64,000 nt of DNA, from positions 1,984,001 through 2,048,000 of the forward strand of contig NZ_CP139195.1 in assembly GCF_034057115.1 (NCBI RefSeq), read 5' to 3'. This document shows positions 48,448 through 56,081 of the stretch, piece by piece. Position 1 is the first letter of the stretch; every line of letters starts with the position of its first letter. The notes beneath the pieces are model-generated. The model searched no databases. It was not told the origin of the DNA and was given only the letters and a program-made list of their open reading frames with translations. This DNA is from Pseudomonas sp. AN-1. Its GTDB lineage: Bacteria > Pseudomonadota > Gammaproteobacteria > Pseudomonadales > Pseudomonadaceae. Both the position numbers and the translations under genes were made by a program.

Positions 48448-48818
48448 GAGCCGAGCGCCGGCAGCAGGCGCAGCTCGCTCTTCAGCGCGCCGACGCGGCC
48501 CCAGGCGGTGACCGCCTCGACCATCCACAAGGGCTTGCGCGGATGCGGGCGCAGCACGTCGAACTCGGCGAAGGCCTGGCCGTCGGCGTGCACCAGCAGG
48601 CTGCCCAGCAGCGCGCCGCCGGCGCTGCGCCACTCGGCGTACAGCGCCTGGCTGTGGTCGTAGGGATCCTCGCGCAGCTCGCCGCGCGCCGGCGGCGTGC
48701 CGGCCACCGCAAGCGCTTCCTCGATGCCGGCACGCGCCAGGCAGGCGGCCAGCGCCGGCCACAGTTCGGCGAGCAGCGGCCGGGCGGCGTCGAGGCGCTG
48801 TTGCAGGGTCGTCGCCAT
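48444..48818 (-). CDS. Nif-cluster hypothetical protein (124 aa)
   Basis: 124 residues: an N-terminal helical part (LQQRLDAARPLLAELWPALA) followed by a beta-rich half (LLGSLLVHADGQAFAEFDVL, KPLWMVEAVTAWGRVGAL). No catalytic motif, cysteine or signal is seen. It overlaps both neighbours by 1-4 bases and so is translated within the accessory string. Function unknown. Confidence 0.78.
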   Translation of the reverse strand: MATTLQQRLDAARPLLAELWPALAACLARAGIEEALAVAGTPPARGELREDPYDHSQALYAEWRSAGGALLGSLLVHADGQAFAEFDVLRPHPRKPLWMVEAVTAWGRVGALKSELRLLPALGS

Positions 48819-49318
48819 CAGGCCGCCTCCTCGTCGAACGAGCGGGCGATCTGCAGGAAGGCGCCGCCACCGATCTCGTCGAACGGGTCGAGCTCCAGCA
48901 GCTTGGCCAGCACCCGCTCGGCCTGCGCCACCCGGCCGCGGCGCAGGCGGATCACGCCGAGCGCCTTGAGGCTGAACAGGTACAGGCGCAGCGGTCCCTG
49001 GCGCTGCGTCCAGTCGGCGCTGGCCGGCCGCTGGCGCCGGTAGTTGCGGGCGATGCCGGCGCCGCGCGCCGCCTCGCGCAGCGCCTGCCAGACCGCCGCC
49101 TCGGCCTCGCCGTAGCGCTGGCTGACGAAGTAGAACTTGTACAGGCCGATGTGCGCGTCCGGCTCCTCCGGCCAGCGCCGGCGCGCCTCCAGCAGCAGGG
49201 CCTCGACCCCGTCCGGCGTGGCCGCGCACAGCGCATGGTTGAGCAGGAAGCGCAGCTTCTGCGGCGTACTGTCGGAAAAGAACGCCCGCTCCGGGGCGAA
49301 CAGCAGCACTTCGGCCAT
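48818..49318 (-). CDS. TPR-like nif-cluster protein (166 aa)
   Basis: 166 residues, nearly all helical, with tetratricopeptide-like pairs: GVEALLLEARRRWPEEPDAH, YKFYFVSQRYGEAEAAVWQA and a third, RRGRVAQAERVLAKLLELD. Such folds mediate protein contacts, so it may dock nif assembly factors. It starts 5 bases after the [2Fe-2S] ferredoxin gene stop. Confidence 0.78.
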   Translation of the reverse strand: MAEVLLFAPERAFFSDSTPQKLRFLLNHALCAATPDGVEALLLEARRRWPEEPDAHIGLYKFYFVSQRYGEAEAAVWQALREAARGAGIARNYRRQRPASADWTQRQGPLRLYLFSLKALGVIRLRRGRVAQAERVLAKLLELDPFDEIGGGAFLQIARSFDEEAA

Positions 49319-49323
49319 GGGCG

Positions 49324-49647
49324 TCACCAGAGTTCGGCGGGGGTCAGCTTGTCCGCCCAGGGCTCGCCGCCCAGCAGATGCTGCTCGACGATGAGCGCCG
49401 CATCCTGCGGCTCGAGCCAGCTGTACATGACCGCCCCGGGGTAGACCAGCACGTTGGCCCCGGCCTGGCAGGGGCCCATGCAGCCGGTGCTGGTCAGGGC
49501 GATGCGGTTGCTGAGGTTGTGCTGGATCAGCAGCTGGGCGAAGGCGTTGTACACCGCCTCGGCGCCCTTGGCGCCGCAGCTGCCGCGCGGATGGCCGTCG
49601 GCGCGGCGCTGGGCGCAGACGAAGATGTGGAACTCGGGCTTGGCCAT
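49324..49647 (-). CDS. [2Fe-2S] thioredoxin-like ferredoxin (Shethna protein I type)
   Basis: 107 residues. Four cluster cysteines lie in [16 protein letters not shown] (about positions 11 and 24) and [11 protein letters not shown] (about 56 and 60). This matches the thioredoxin-fold ferredoxins of Clostridium pasteurianum and of the Azotobacter nif region. It interacts with the MoFe protein in those systems, though its exact electron role is unsettled. It lies 12 bases after the 4Fe-4S ferredoxin gene. Confidence 0.9.
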   Translation of the reverse strand: MAKPEFHIFVCAQRRADGHPRGSCGAKGAEAVYNAFAQLLIQHNLSNRIALTSTGCMGPCQAGANVLVYPGAVMYSWLEPQDAALIVEQHLLGGEPWADKLTPAELW

Positions 49648-49659
49648 GATCCGCTCTCC

Positions 49660-49959
49660 TCAGGCCGCGGCGGCGGCGTGGCTGTGGCACTGCTTGGGAC
49701 AGACCGCGGCGCAGGCCTGGCAGCCGATGCAGTCCATGGCGTCCTTGACCACCATTACCTTCATCTCGTCGTCCTCGTCGTAGAGGTCGTCGTCCTCGCC
49801 CATCAGCTCGGCGCGGTCGACCAGGTCGAACACGTCGCGCGGGCAGACCTTGTAGCAGCGGCCGCAGCCGATGCACTTCTGCGCGTCCAGCGCGGTGACG
49901 AACTGCGGAGTCCACTCGGCGCCCCCCCGGGTACGCCCGGTAATCGTTGTCTCAGCCAT
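49660..49959 (-). CDS. fdxB: Nif-specific 4Fe-4S ferredoxin III
   Basis: 99 residues with two cluster motifs: CIGCGRCYKVCPRDVF and CIGCQACAAVCPKQC. Between them is the acidic insertion MGEDDDLYDEDDEMK, typical of the nif-linked ferredoxin III family. It probably delivers low-potential electrons to nitrogenase or to cofactor assembly. The 209-base gap to orf6 upstream holds GC-rich hairpins (for example 50079-50095) but no gene. Confidence 0.93.
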   Translation of the reverse strand: MAETTITGRTRGGAEWTPQFVTALDAQKCIGCGRCYKVCPRDVFDLVDRAELMGEDDDLYDEDDEMKVMVVKDAMDCIGCQACAAVCPKQCHSHAAAAA

Positions 49960-50168
49960 GCTTCACTCTCCTCGCCGCCACCGGCGGTGGCGCGGCCAAC
50001 GGTTGTCGATCGGCGGCTGGCAGCCGCTCTCGTGCTGTTCTGCCCCACAGGGGCGCGCAGCCGGGTGGGCCGCGCGGAGTCCGCCGCAGGCGGACGTCGG
50101 CTGCGGGCCGCAACGACCCGCGGGTAATGTCGGCCGGCGGCCTCGTGAGCCGCCGCCGTGGGCGGGGC

Positions 50169-50378
50169 TCAGGCCCCTTCGCAGGCGTCCAGGCGCGCCT
50201 TGGCCGCGGCCCAGTCGACGCAGGCCTGATGGGCCTGGCGGGCCAGCTCGGGCAGCGCGTCGTAGTCGCTCAGCAGGCGATCCTCGACCAGGTCGTGGAT
50301 CTGCGAGGCCCAGTCGCTGGCGATGCGCTTCTTGTGGCTGACGTCCTTCTTCAGCGCCTTGAGTTCTTCCTCGTTCAT
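50169..50378 (-). CDS. Nif-associated small protein (DUF683/CCE_0567 type)
   Basis: 69 residues forming a predicted helical hairpin: MNEEELKALKKDVSHKKRIA and LSDYDALPELARQAHQAC. The family is conserved next to nifX and the DUF269 gene in diazotrophs (orf6) and is suggested to bind metal or pair with its neighbour; its function is unproven. It starts 10 bases after orf5. Confidence 0.88.
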   Translation of the reverse strand: MNEEELKALKKDVSHKKRIASDWASQIHDLVEDRLLSDYDALPELARQAHQACVDWAAAKARLDACEGA

Positions 50379-50388
50379 CCGGGCCTCC

Positions 50389-50871
50389 TCAGAGCTCTGC
50401 CACGGCGCGGTGCTCGCCGACCAGCGCGCTGGCCTTGTCCAGCTGCTTCTGCGCCTCGGCGACCAGCGCCTCCAGCGAGTCGAAGCCGAAGCGGTGGACG
50501 TCGCGCAGGGTCTTGTCCAGCGCCACCAGCTTGCCGACCAGGATCAGCGCGCGGCCGAACCCCTCGTGGCTCAGGTTGATCACCGGCACGGCGAGCAGGC
50601 CGGTCTCGCCCTCGAGCAGCTGGGCCAGCGCGTTGTAGTAGGCCTTGATCCGCGAGATGGTGGTCTCGTCGGGATCGCCCACCACCGGGATGGCCTTGCG
50701 CCGCTCCCTGGTCAGCACCAGCGGATCGAGCACGCGGGCATCGCTCCAGGTGTCGTAGGTGCCGTAGCTGTCCATGGCGCGCAGCTGCACCACCATCTGG
50801 CGGATGATCGGCTCCTGCAGGGCGGCATCGCCGTCCTGCACCACCGCGGGTTGTTCCTCGACGTCGAACAT
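50389..50871 (-). CDS. NifX-associated protein (DUF269, orf5)
   Basis: 160 residues. The family core is RQMVVQLRAMDSYGTYDTWS followed by an EGETGLLAVPVINLSHEGFG stretch. It always accompanies nifX in diazotrophs and has been proposed to help handle the FeMo-co precursor. It starts 30 bases after nifX with a good GAGAGGAAAG ribosome site. Confidence 0.92.
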   Translation of the reverse strand: MFDVEEQPAVVQDGDAALQEPIIRQMVVQLRAMDSYGTYDTWSDARVLDPLVLTRERRKAIPVVGDPDETTISRIKAYYNALAQLLEGETGLLAVPVINLSHEGFGRALILVGKLVALDKTLRDVHRFGFDSLEALVAEAQKQLDKASALVGEHRAVAEL

Positions 50872-50901
50872 GGGGCTTTCCTCTCTGGATAAGGGGTGGC
50901 G

Positions 50902-51378
50902 CTACTCGTCCCAGGCCTCGCCGGCCATGGCCTCGAAGCGCTGGAGATCGGCGCCGCGGCTGCGCTGGATGGCCTTGGCCAGCCAGGCCGAGGGGCCTTC
51001 GCGCAGCTCGTCCTGCAGGCTCTCGAGCAGCTCGTCGATACGCGCCGCCTCGGCGACCTTGACCGGCTGCACGCCGATGCCCAGCAGCTGGCGCACCGCC
51101 GAGGCACCGCAGGCGCGGCAGTACACGGCGATGCAGCCGTCGAGCAGCTCGAGCTTGACGGCCAGCTTGTCCTCGTTGCCGTCCTGCTCCAGGTCGCCGA
51201 ACTCGATGACCTTGAGCAGCTGGGCGTGCTCGGGATTGACGCCGTAGATGACGAAGGCGCGCGACGAGCCGAAATGCTGGTCGACCGTCTCGCGATCGGC
51301 GGAGGCGAACGCCACCTTCAGCAGGGTGCCGTCGTCCTCGCCGTCGAGTACCTGCAACTGCCGGGTCGGGCTGGCCAT
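50902..51378 (-). CDS. nifX: FeMo-cofactor biosynthesis protein NifX
   Basis: 158 residues of the NifX/NafY/NifB-C-terminal fold (VDQHFGSSRAFVIYGVNPEH, GCIAVYCRACGASAVRQLL). NifX binds NifB-co and the VK-cluster, shuttling precursor to and from NifEN. The ATG at 51378 gives the known start (MASPTRQLQVLDGEDDGTLL); an upstream in-frame ATG at 51393 lies too close to nifN. It starts 2 bases after the nifN stop. Confidence 0.95.
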   Translation of the reverse strand: MASPTRQLQVLDGEDDGTLLKVAFASADRETVDQHFGSSRAFVIYGVNPEHAQLLKVIEFGDLEQDGNEDKLAVKLELLDGCIAVYCRACGASAVRQLLGIGVQPVKVAEAARIDELLESLQDELREGPSAWLAKAIQRSRGADLQRFEAMAGEAWDE

Positions 51379-51380
51379 GC

Positions 51381-52757
51381 TCAGTGCCTCCATTGCGGCC
51401 GCTCGGCGGCCGGCTTCTGCGCGTAGATCGAGTGGTAGGGCGCCAGACCCCGGTGGTGCTCGACCAGCAGGTTGGCCAGATCGAACAGCGTCTGGGCGGT
51501 CGCCCGGTAGCCGCTCCAGCAGCGCTGGAAGCCGCCGAGCAGGTCGTACTGCGGGAAGCCTACGCGCAGCAGCGGCACGCCGAGGCGCCCGGCGCTGGCC
51601 AGCGCGTGGCTGTTGCCGAGGATCAGCTGCGCGCCCTGCGCGGCGGCGGCGTGCTCGAGATCCTCGAGATCGCCGACCTGGATGCTCGCCAGGGGCGAGG
51701 CGGCCAGCGCCGGCGCCCGCGCCGGCACCACCGCGGCCACCGTACGCGCACCCATGCCGCGCAGCAGGGCGTCGAAGCCGAGCAGCAGGTCGGGATCGGC
51801 GGCGATGGCCACCCGCGCATCGCCGAGCATGAAGTGGCTGTCGAGCATGGCGTCCTGCAGCTGGCGGCGCTGCTTCTGCCAGCGCTGCGGCACCGGGTTG
51901 CCGCTGATCCGGCTGAGCGCCAGCAGCCAGGCGTCCACCGCATCCAGGCCCATGAGCAGGCCGAAGCGCCGCTCCGGCACGCCGGTGCGCGCCGCCAGGG
52001 CATCGGCGGCGCCCTCCAGGCTGGGCCCGACCACCAGGGTGGCGACGCTCTGCCCGGCCGTCGCCAGCTCGTCGAGGGTCAGGCCGCCGGTGGTCAGCGG
52101 ATTGAACTGCGCATCGTCGAGGTGGCCGTCCAGCGAGCCGGACAGGTCGGGGATCAGCAGCGGGCGCAGGCCGAAGCTCTCGATGCTCTCGGCGATGAAC
52201 TCCAGGTCGCCCGGCGTCAGGCTCGCCGAGCACAGCACGTTGACCTGGCGCGGCCGCCTGCCGACCTGGTCGCGGCGCTCCGGCACCAGGGTCTCGATCA
52301 GCGCCTTCACCGTGGCGGCGAAGCCGCTCTCGAAGCTGCCGGAAAAGTCCGGGGTGTTCACCGCCACCACCGCCACCCTGGCGAACTCGGGATACTGGCT
52401 GCGGAACTCGTGCAGCGCGCTGTTCAGGTCGCAGCCCTGGGTCTCGGCCAGCGCGGTGGAGAGCAGGCCGATCACCGCCGGGTTCTGCTTCTCGCAGATG
52501 GTCTTGAGCGCCTCGACCACGTTGTCGTCGGCGCCCATCACCGAGCTGACCTGGTCCATCGCCGTGGTCTGCAGCGGCACCGGCTCGCGGAAGTGGCGGA
52601 CGAAGAACACCTTGGCGAACGCCGTGCAGCCGGCGGAGCCGTGCAGCAGCGGCATGCTGCGCGCCAGGCCGAGGATGGCCAGGGCGCCGCCCATGGTCTG
52701 GCTGGCCTTCAGCGGACTGACCGCGAGGGCCTTGTTGCGATTGACGATCTCGGCCAT
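51381..52757 (-). CDS. nifN: FeMo-cofactor scaffold subunit NifN
   Basis: A 458-residue NifK paralogue that forms the NifEN scaffold. N-terminal [16 protein letters not shown] and [20 protein letters not shown] include the cluster-binding cysteine. [18 protein letters not shown] follows the NifK pattern. It starts 10 bases after nifE. The length is normal. Confidence 0.96.
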   Translation of the reverse strand: MAEIVNRNKALAVSPLKASQTMGGALAILGLARSMPLLHGSAGCTAFAKVFFVRHFREPVPLQTTAMDQVSSVMGADDNVVEALKTICEKQNPAVIGLLSTALAETQGCDLNSALHEFRSQYPEFARVAVVAVNTPDFSGSFESGFAATVKALIETLVPERRDQVGRRPRQVNVLCSASLTPGDLEFIAESIESFGLRPLLIPDLSGSLDGHLDDAQFNPLTTGGLTLDELATAGQSVATLVVGPSLEGAADALAARTGVPERRFGLLMGLDAVDAWLLALSRISGNPVPQRWQKQRRQLQDAMLDSHFMLGDARVAIAADPDLLLGFDALLRGMGARTVAAVVPARAPALAASPLASIQVGDLEDLEHAAAAQGAQLILGNSHALASAGRLGVPLLRVGFPQYDLLGGFQRCWSGYRATAQTLFDLANLLVEHHRGLAPYHSIYAQKPAAERPQWRH

Positions 52758-52767
52758 GGCGATCTCC

Positions 52768-54195
52768 TCAGGCGGTCGTAGACAGCGCGGAAAGCGGAGC
52801 GCCGAGCGGCGCGCCGCCGATGTCGCTCCACGGCGCCGGGCGGCGCACCGCCTCCCATACCGGGCTCTCCAGGGTCAGGCACAGCTGGCGCACCAGCTCG
52901 AGCATGCCGGCGTAGCCGGCGTAGCCGAATTCGCGCTCCTGGTTGATGTCGAGGAAAGGGATGCGCGCCTTGAGCGCGGTGTACATGTTGCGGCCGCCGG
53001 CGATCAGGATGTCGGCCTGGTACTCCTCCACGGTCTTCAGCAGCGCGCGCGGGTTGCCCTCGTCGAGCATCTTCACCTCGTCGCCCATCAGCTCGCGGAT
53101 GCGCGCCTTGTCCTCCTCGGTGGACTTCTTGGTGCCGGTGGCGACCACCTTCATGCCCAGGTCCTGCAGGCAGGAGATCACCGACCAGGACTTCACCCCA
53201 CCGGTGTAGAGCAGCACGCGCTTGCCCTCCAGGCGCGCGCGCCAGGGCTCCAGGGCGGCGCGGATGCGCGTCTCCTCGCGCTCGATCAGCGCCTCGGTGC
53301 GCGCACTGAGATCGGCATCGCCGATCAGCCGGGCGAAGTCGCGCAGCGCCTGCGAGGTGTCGGTGATGCCGTAGAAGCTGCCCTCGAACCACGGCGTGCC
53401 GTAGCGCTCCTGCAGCTTGCGGGCGACGTTGAGCATGGCCTTGGAGCAGACCATCATGTTCACCGCAGCGCGGTGCATGGTCTGCACCTCGCGAAAGCGC
53501 GCATCGCCGGACAGCGTGCACAGCACGCGCAAACCCAGCTCGTCGAGCAGCGGCAGCACGTGCCAGAACTCGCCGGCGATGTTGTATTCGCCGATCAGGT
53601 TGACGTCGTGGACGCGGATGCCGGGGCGTTCGCTACCGGCCGGCAGCGGATCGGGCTCGCGGCTGCCGATCACGTGCTTGAGCATCGCCTCGCCGGCGAT
53701 GCGGTTGCCGAGGTTCTTGGTGCCGTAGAAGCCGGCCGAGTCGATGGGCACCACCGGGGTCTTGAAGTGCTCGCTGGCGGCCTTGCACACCGCGTCGAGG
53801 TCGTCACCGATCAGCGCCGGCACGCAGGTGTTGTAGACGAACACCGCCGGCGGCGCGTGGCTCTCCACCGCCTGGCGGATGGCATGGAACAGGCGCTTCT
53901 CGGCGCGGCCCATGATCACGTCCTGCTCGCTGAGGTCGGTGGTCATGCCGATGCGATACAGGTCGGGGCCGCTGGAGCGGGTGCCGCGGTTGTCCCAGGA
54001 ACTGCCGGCACAGGCGATCGGCCCGTGGACGATGTGCGCCACGTCGGCGATCGGCAGCAGGGCGATCTGCGCGCCGTCGAAGGCACAGCCACCGTCGGTG
54101 GCGCCCGGCTTGGGCTTGGCGCAGCCGGACTTCTCCTTCTTGTTGTGCTCGCAGGAAGGCTCGTCGAGCAGCTCGGCAATGTCCTTGGCTTTCAT
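52768..54195 (-). CDS. nifE: FeMo-cofactor scaffold subunit NifE
   Basis: A 475-residue NifD paralogue that holds the cofactor precursor during Mo and homocitrate insertion. Cluster cysteines are in [17 protein letters not shown] (N-terminal), [15 protein letters not shown] and [11 protein letters not shown]. The ATG at 54195 gives the family start [13 protein letters not shown]. It is transcribed from the sigma-54 promoter 44 bases upstream, so the 6-kb insertion upstream of it does not interrupt its control region. Confidence 0.97.
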   Translation of the reverse strand: MKAKDIAELLDEPSCEHNKKEKSGCAKPKPGATDGGCAFDGAQIALLPIADVAHIVHGPIACAGSSWDNRGTRSSGPDLYRIGMTTDLSEQDVIMGRAEKRLFHAIRQAVESHAPPAVFVYNTCVPALIGDDLDAVCKAASEHFKTPVVPIDSAGFYGTKNLGNRIAGEAMLKHVIGSREPDPLPAGSERPGIRVHDVNLIGEYNIAGEFWHVLPLLDELGLRVLCTLSGDARFREVQTMHRAAVNMMVCSKAMLNVARKLQERYGTPWFEGSFYGITDTSQALRDFARLIGDADLSARTEALIEREETRIRAALEPWRARLEGKRVLLYTGGVKSWSVISCLQDLGMKVVATGTKKSTEEDKARIRELMGDEVKMLDEGNPRALLKTVEEYQADILIAGGRNMYTALKARIPFLDINQEREFGYAGYAGMLELVRQLCLTLESPVWEAVRRPAPWSDIGGAPLGAPLSALSTTA

Positions 54196-54238
54196 CGCTG
54201 ACCCCCGTGGGTACGTCGCTGGCTGGTGACGGGGGTGT

Positions 54239-54254
54239 TGCAAGGGCGGTGCCA
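54239..54254 (-). promoter_or_regulatory. Sigma-54 promoter of nifENX
   Basis: Minus strand TGGCACCGCCCTTGCA agrees with the TGGCAC-N5-TTGCA consensus at every conserved base, 44 bases before nifE. Confidence 0.9.
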
Positions 54255-54317
54255 GGCGCTAACTCATTGATTTATATGTCTTTTATCTGGAATGGCGTTG
54301 TCGGAAAGATGGCGGGG

Positions 54318-54333
54318 TGTCGGGTTTGCGACA
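54318..54333. promoter_or_regulatory. NifA upstream activator site of nifE
   Basis: TGTCGGGTTTGCGACA is an exact TGT-N10-ACA match, 64 bases upstream of the -24 element. The accessory insertion begins just beyond it. Confidence 0.85.
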
Positions 54334-54357
54334 AGGGGGGCTGGTGGTGGGTGGAAA

Positions 54358-54395
54358 CGACAAGGCCGCGTGAGGCCGGAGGGGCGGCCTTGTCG
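54358..54395 (-). terminator. Strong hairpin between insertion and nifE promoter
   Basis: CGACAAGGCCGC pairs with GCGGCCTTGTCG, with a 14-base loop; the minus strand continues GTTTCC. It would stop leftward transcription coming from the insertion, or it may be the original terminator of the nifHDK-lrv message. Confidence 0.65.
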
Positions 54396-54400
54396 ACTTT

Positions 54401-54507
54401 GATCGTTCCCACGCTCCGCGTGGGAACGCAGCCTGTGACGCTCTGCGTCACAGAAGCGGACGCGGAGCGTCCGGTGAGGCACTCCCACGCGGAGCGTGGG
54501 AGCGATC
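54401..54507. repeat. Long palindromic repeat, copy A (GATCGTTCCCACGCTCCGCG family)
   Basis: It consists of two nested hairpins: TTCCCACGCTCCGCGTGGGAA, then TGTGACGCTCTGCGTCACA. It closes with CCCACGCGGAGCGTGGGAGCGATC, whose last bases mirror its start. A shorter copy in the same orientation lies at 58446-58526. Confidence 0.85.
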
Positions 54508-54696
54508 ACCAAGCAGGAGCAGATTTTCTTGTGGTTGTGGTGAACAGCGACACTATCGGAACAGGCGAGTCCTGCAACGGAACAAGGCCGATAACAATCA
54601 TGATCCCCGTGATCGATTGAGCGCTTGGCCCCCGTTGCGCGAACTACAGAGTGGCCCGGGCGGCAACGCCCAGCAAAGGCCGGGCGGTTGCAGGAG

Positions 54697-55766
54697 CTGA
54701 GTGCAACACGGTTACTGGATTGAAGCAGGTGCATCATGCTGCAACGCCACCACCTCTGTCATGATCTCAATCGGGCACTTCCAATTGAAGCGTTTGCGCG
54801 GCCGGATGTTCAGCTCGTAGGCAATGGCATCCAGCTGCTCCTGGCTGTATACCGACAGGTCCGTACCCTTGGGCAGGTACTGGCGGATCAGGCCGTTGAT
54901 GTTCTCGTTGCTGCCGCGCTGCCAGGGGCTGTGCGGGTCGCAGAAGTAGATCGCCACCCCGGTCTTCTGCGTGATTTCGGCGTGCCGCGCCATTTCCCGT
55001 CCCTGGTCGTAGGTCATGCTCTTGCGTACAGCCAGCGGCATGCGATTCAGCGCCGCGCTGAACCCCTCCACAGCCGAGGTCGCCGTCGCATCGCTCATCT
55101 TTACCAGCATCAGGTAGCCGCTGGTGCGCTCCACCAAGGTGCCTACCGCCGAGGCGTTGGCCTTACCCTTGATCAGATCGCCTTCCCAGTGGCCGGGCAT
55201 CACGCGATCCTCGATCTCCGGTGGGCGCACGTGGATGCTGACCATGTCGGGGATCTGACCACGTCGATCTACCCCGCCAGAGCGCGGACGGCGGGTGGTT
55301 TTGCCTTGCCGCAGGCAGATGATCAGCTCCTTGCGCAGCTCGCCGACTGGCAAGGCATAGATCGCGTTGTAGATCGTTTCGCGGCAGACGTAGGCGTCTT
55401 CGAAGTTTGGAAATTCCATGGCGCGGAGCTTGCCGGCAATCTGCTCGGGAGAAAAGCGTTTTCGCAGCAGATGGATGACCAACTCGAACAGCTCGTTGCC
55501 GGGAACCAGCTTTTGCCGGGGCCGGCAGGGTATGCGGCGTTCACGCATCGCTCGCTGGGCATGCTGAGTGATGTAGTCGCCCTGAGTACTGCGGTTACGG
55601 CGGATTTCGCGACTGATCGTCGAGGGGCTGCGGTTGAGCATTCGGGCAATGGCCCTCTGGCTCATGCCGCGCAGCAGACCGACCTGGATGTTGGAGCGCT
55701 CTTCAACGCTGAGTTCGTGGTAAGACATGGCAACACCGTACCGGAAAGGTCAGGTGTTGCACTCAG
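54697..55766. mobile_element. IS30-family insertion sequence
   Basis: A 1070-bp element bounded by exact inverted ends CTGAGTGCAACAC / GTGTTGCACTCAG, followed by weaker similarity. It contains one intact transposase. No clear 2-3 bp target duplication is visible, so the flanks may have rearranged. The right end cuts a zinc-ribbon reading frame. Bases 54508-54696 on its left hold no gene I can support. Confidence 0.85.
54712..55728 (-). CDS. IS30-family transposase
   Basis: 338 residues, intact. The N-terminal helix-turn-helix (SQRAIARMLNRSPSTISREI) is typical. The DDE catalytic core has Asp in GHWEGDLIKG, Asp in MTYDQGREMA, and Glu in PWQRGSNENINGLIRQYLP. Normal length for the family. Confidence 0.96.
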   Translation of the reverse strand: MSYHELSVEERSNIQVGLLRGMSQRAIARMLNRSPSTISREIRRNRSTQGDYITQHAQRAMRERRIPCRPRQKLVPGNELFELVIHLLRKRFSPEQIAGKLRAMEFPNFEDAYVCRETIYNAIYALPVGELRKELIICLRQGKTTRRPRSGGVDRRGQIPDMVSIHVRPPEIEDRVMPGHWEGDLIKGKANASAVGTLVERTSGYLMLVKMSDATATSAVEGFSAALNRMPLAVRKSMTYDQGREMARHAEITQKTGVAIYFCDPHSPWQRGSNENINGLIRQYLPKGTDLSVYSQEQLDAIAYELNIRPRKRFNWKCPIEIMTEVVALQHDAPASIQ

Positions 55767-55947
55767 TTTTTGCCGCTGCCAAGCCATACGGAAAAAACCG
55801 CCATAGGGCAACCTTCTTCGCAGTGGCACGAGAGGGGTTTACAGCGCGACGCCGTGCTGCTGAGCACCGTTTTCCACATATAGGACAATCGCCACCCTCA
55901 GTCAGCTTATACCCGCAAGTAGAGCAATTTTTGTTATTGGTCCGCAC
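55767..55947 (-). pseudogene. Zinc-ribbon cassette gene truncated by the IS30 element
   Basis: A GTG start (55947) with AAGG upstream opens a frame with two CxxC knuckles (CSTCGYKL and CPICGKRC), a basic linker (RRRAVNPSRATAKK) and an aromatic stretch (ALWRFFPYG). It runs into the IS30 end at 55766 after about 60 codons. Its start lies about 10 bases past the attC-like site, the usual position for an integron cassette gene. The remainder of the gene is not recognisable beyond the element. Confidence 0.6.
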
Positions 55948-55956
55948 CTTGGGAAG

Positions 55957-56037
55957 CCCTAACGTTGAAATGACCGGCGGACAGTAGGCCGACGAAGGCC
56001 GGCCGATAGGACGTCCGCGTCGATTGCCAAGTTAGAC
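55957..56037 (-). repeat. Integron attC-like recombination site 1 (81 bp)
   Basis: On the minus strand it starts GTCTAAC (RYYYAAC) and ends GTTAGGG (GTTRRRY except the last base). Its inner arms are imperfectly complementary: TTGGCAATCGACGCGGAC against GTCCGCCGGTCATTTCAA, with unpaired bases as in real attC folds, plus a central GGCCGGCC-type stem. It lies 45 bases past the Shedu-like stop and directly before the zinc-ribbon start. Confidence 0.75.
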
Positions 56038-56081
56038 CTCAGTGTGAGGTGCAAGGATTCGCCGATGGGAGGAAGCCTCAC

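Noticed and set aside
54694-55769. Target-site duplication for the IS30 element
   Set aside because: The 2-3 bases flanking the two ends do not match convincingly, so no duplication is claimed.
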